NCBI GenBank assembly: GCA_029580855.1
Contig: JAKPQH010000254.1
Location: 1-64,000, forward strand
Direction of reading: 5' to 3'
DNA: 64,000 bases
Source: a bacterium
Lineage (GTDB): Bacteria; Methylomirabilota; Methylomirabilia; Methylomirabilales; 2-02-FULL-66-22
This document shows, piece by piece, positions 63,701 to 64,000 of this stretch; the first letter of the stretch is position 1, and every line of letters begins with the position of its first letter. The position numbers were made by a program, and so were the translations under genes. Below the pieces are notes generated by a model, which was not told the origin of the DNA, ran no database searches, and saw nothing but the letters and a program-made list of their open reading frames with translations.

Positions 63701-64000
63701 TCATCGAGGTGGCGGAGGGATCGCAAGCGTGGCCCTGCGATTTTCCGTCGGCTCAGTTCGCCAAGTTCAAGGTGGCGACCGGGGCCGATCGTCCGGCGAG
63801 CGGCTGGCGCGGGGTGACGGACGTTGCTCGGGGGACAATCCTCGTGGCTCAGGCCGAGTTGCAGCCGGCACAGGTCCAGGATCTCGCGGACAATGTCCCT
63901 ACGCTACTGGCGGTGCGAACAAAGGCAGGCCTGCCGATTCGGTTCTACGCAAGGATCGAAGTTGGCGACGGACAGACTGTTCCGCCCGAGGCTGTCACTC
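60733..64000 (+). CDS. DUF499 (PglY-like) ATPase, defense-associated, incomplete at window end
   Basis: The frame starts at ATG 60733 (AAAGGGAGAC upstream) and remains open through the window edge, at least 1089 codons. It shows a P-loop variant TYGGGKTHTL (about residues 87-95) and Walker B VLILVDEVLMY (about 209-219), followed by YDIFQRQREEAVEPV, typical of DUF499 ATPases related to PglY of BREX systems. Such proteins accompany DUF1156 methylases in defense islands. It has no overlap with other genes. The missing C-terminus and whatever follows to the right are needed to complete the system. Confidence 0.85.
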   Translation, partial: MAKLPWTPWHKAVALRADLKSGELPLHMFAADLYDVVMQRGKRPVYEKPEQFFALTFPTYNLRRLVRDVVLRLAGKNDKAVRQLELTYGGGKTHTLITLRHLVHDPARLPDLPAVAEFVQEIGQRPPKCRVASLCFDKLDVEKGMEVLSPEGKARTLKQPWSVLAYQIAGDAGLKVLHADGKAEERDSAPAENLLTELFELPGTEAPGVLILVDEVLMYAREKVAQDPEWRARLANFFQYLTQAAVRVDRCCLVASLLATDPRKSDKLGREIQAELYDIFQRQREEAVEPVVKEDVAELLRRRFFTPESLRDREGFRQHVMAALKGIAAVDEQTAKQGAEAEERFLRSFPFHPDLTEVLYSKWTQLARFQRTRGVLRTFALALRSAEAWDTNPLIGPAVFLNAPDREGLSEALREMVAVADTEEWEGKKQAWTGILDNEFSQARRIQVESVGLKFREIEQAVVATFLHSQPIGQTARTRDLVILLAAARPDKIELEKGLARWAQTSYWLDDLYAAMDEGQLPGTWRLGNRPNLTQMHAVAAKNMADDTVRARLLDEIGKVKALTASASAMGVRVHTLPPRPRDIEDDGAFHYAVLGLQAASESGKPSSTAALFLNETTGPDKPRVYRNAVLLVVPSRDGVELALARVRDYLAWEVVRDEIRKQQKDGNVDPARAQTLQINIDKAKGRMPEAIKQAYCVVVTVSEKDEVQAFKITVTDEPHFTLIKNDKRSRIQDTAIEAEALLPDGPYNLWRTGESSRRVKDLGGAFAQLPHLPKMLKAGAILDTLAGGCERGTFVLRLVRPDGTSRTWWMSRPDENALSDSALELVLPQAAELGDIGPSLLAPGRLPGLWVTPEIAAQVVADYFNGSTVVQVERTGYTEPMPIPKAAAAVVEKAIGSAIEAGNLWLLSGPASLLGEPIPPGVLNPGAHLSAPPPVIAPAEILPENLPSPWKDGIASGLSLATALSVKVGKTLPWKTIRDSLNAALQARFIEVAEGSQAWPCDFPSAQFAKFKVATGADRPASGWRGVTDVARGTILVAQAELQPAQVQDLADNVPTLLAVRTKAGLPIRFYARIEVGDGQTVPPEAVT

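Noticed and set aside
50250-64000. Identification of the locus as BREX, DISARM or a type I restriction system
   Set aside because: DUF499 resembles PglY and the helicase resembles DrmD, but no PglZ, PglX/BrxX, Lon-like, DrmA/DrmB or HsdR/HsdS gene is visible. The right side of the locus is outside the window, so this remains open.

Overview
The window reads as one contiguous stretch of a GC-rich (about two thirds G+C by eye) Gram-negative chromosome. The diderm assignment rests on KDO and heptose genes (kdsB, a HldE-type kinase), a TctC/TctB/TctA transporter and several periplasmic binding proteins with signal peptides. The mix of soil-type uptake systems, a tungsten aldehyde oxidoreductase, leucine-type ABC importers and GTG starts fits an uncultured soil lineage such as Rokubacteria/Methylomirabilota. 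That placement is an inference from gene content only.

Layout. 1-140: the right end of a group II intron. 471-547: tRNA-Val(CAC) with its own promoter and terminator. 875-4773: a penicillin-binding carboxypeptidase, a lipoprotein, a possible 43-residue membrane protein and a DMT exporter. 4950-10832: two PLP enzymes and a three-gene sugar-type ABC importer that lacks an ATPase gene. 11221-14707: a tungsten aldehyde:ferredoxin oxidoreductase, an SDR dehydrogenase and a redox protein with an in-frame UGA that looks like selenocysteine. 15016-19450: a TctCBA importer in line with a glutamate-dehydrogenase-like gene that has lost the catalytic lysine. 20374-25930: RidA-like, PurN-like, UxaE-like, a UDP-sugar epimerase and TrpB2. 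26071-31220: a NYN/LOTUS protein and a complete iron-type ABC importer. 31311-40332: sugar nucleotide and LPS precursor genes (phosphomannomutase, cupin, ManC, Ugd, UDP-glucuronate decarboxylase, heptose kinase, KdsB, PyrG), followed by ptsI. 42377-47072: LivKHMGF. 47196-49730: metK and ahcY.

50250 to the window end is the most interesting part: a putative anti-phage operon. It opens with a SNF2-type helicase carrying an N-terminal XRE helix-turn-helix and a C-terminal DUF3883 domain. A ClpP-fold serine protease (SDH family), a DUF1156 DNA methyltransferase, a four-helix-bundle protein, an AAA/DUF4143 ATPase with a nuclease-like end and a DUF499 ATPase (running off the window) follow. The helicase-methylase-ATPase core resembles the Hma-type arrangement known from computational surveys. 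The protease, the HTH fusion, a perfect operator-like palindrome over a leaderless promoter, and the GC-rich repeat tracts that split the methylase and flank the helix-bundle gene are unusual.

Across the window many gene gaps hold tracts of short, imperfectly repeated words and long-armed inverted repeats. Two ABC operons have such a hairpin exactly between the binding-protein gene and the permease gene, as expected for differential expression.
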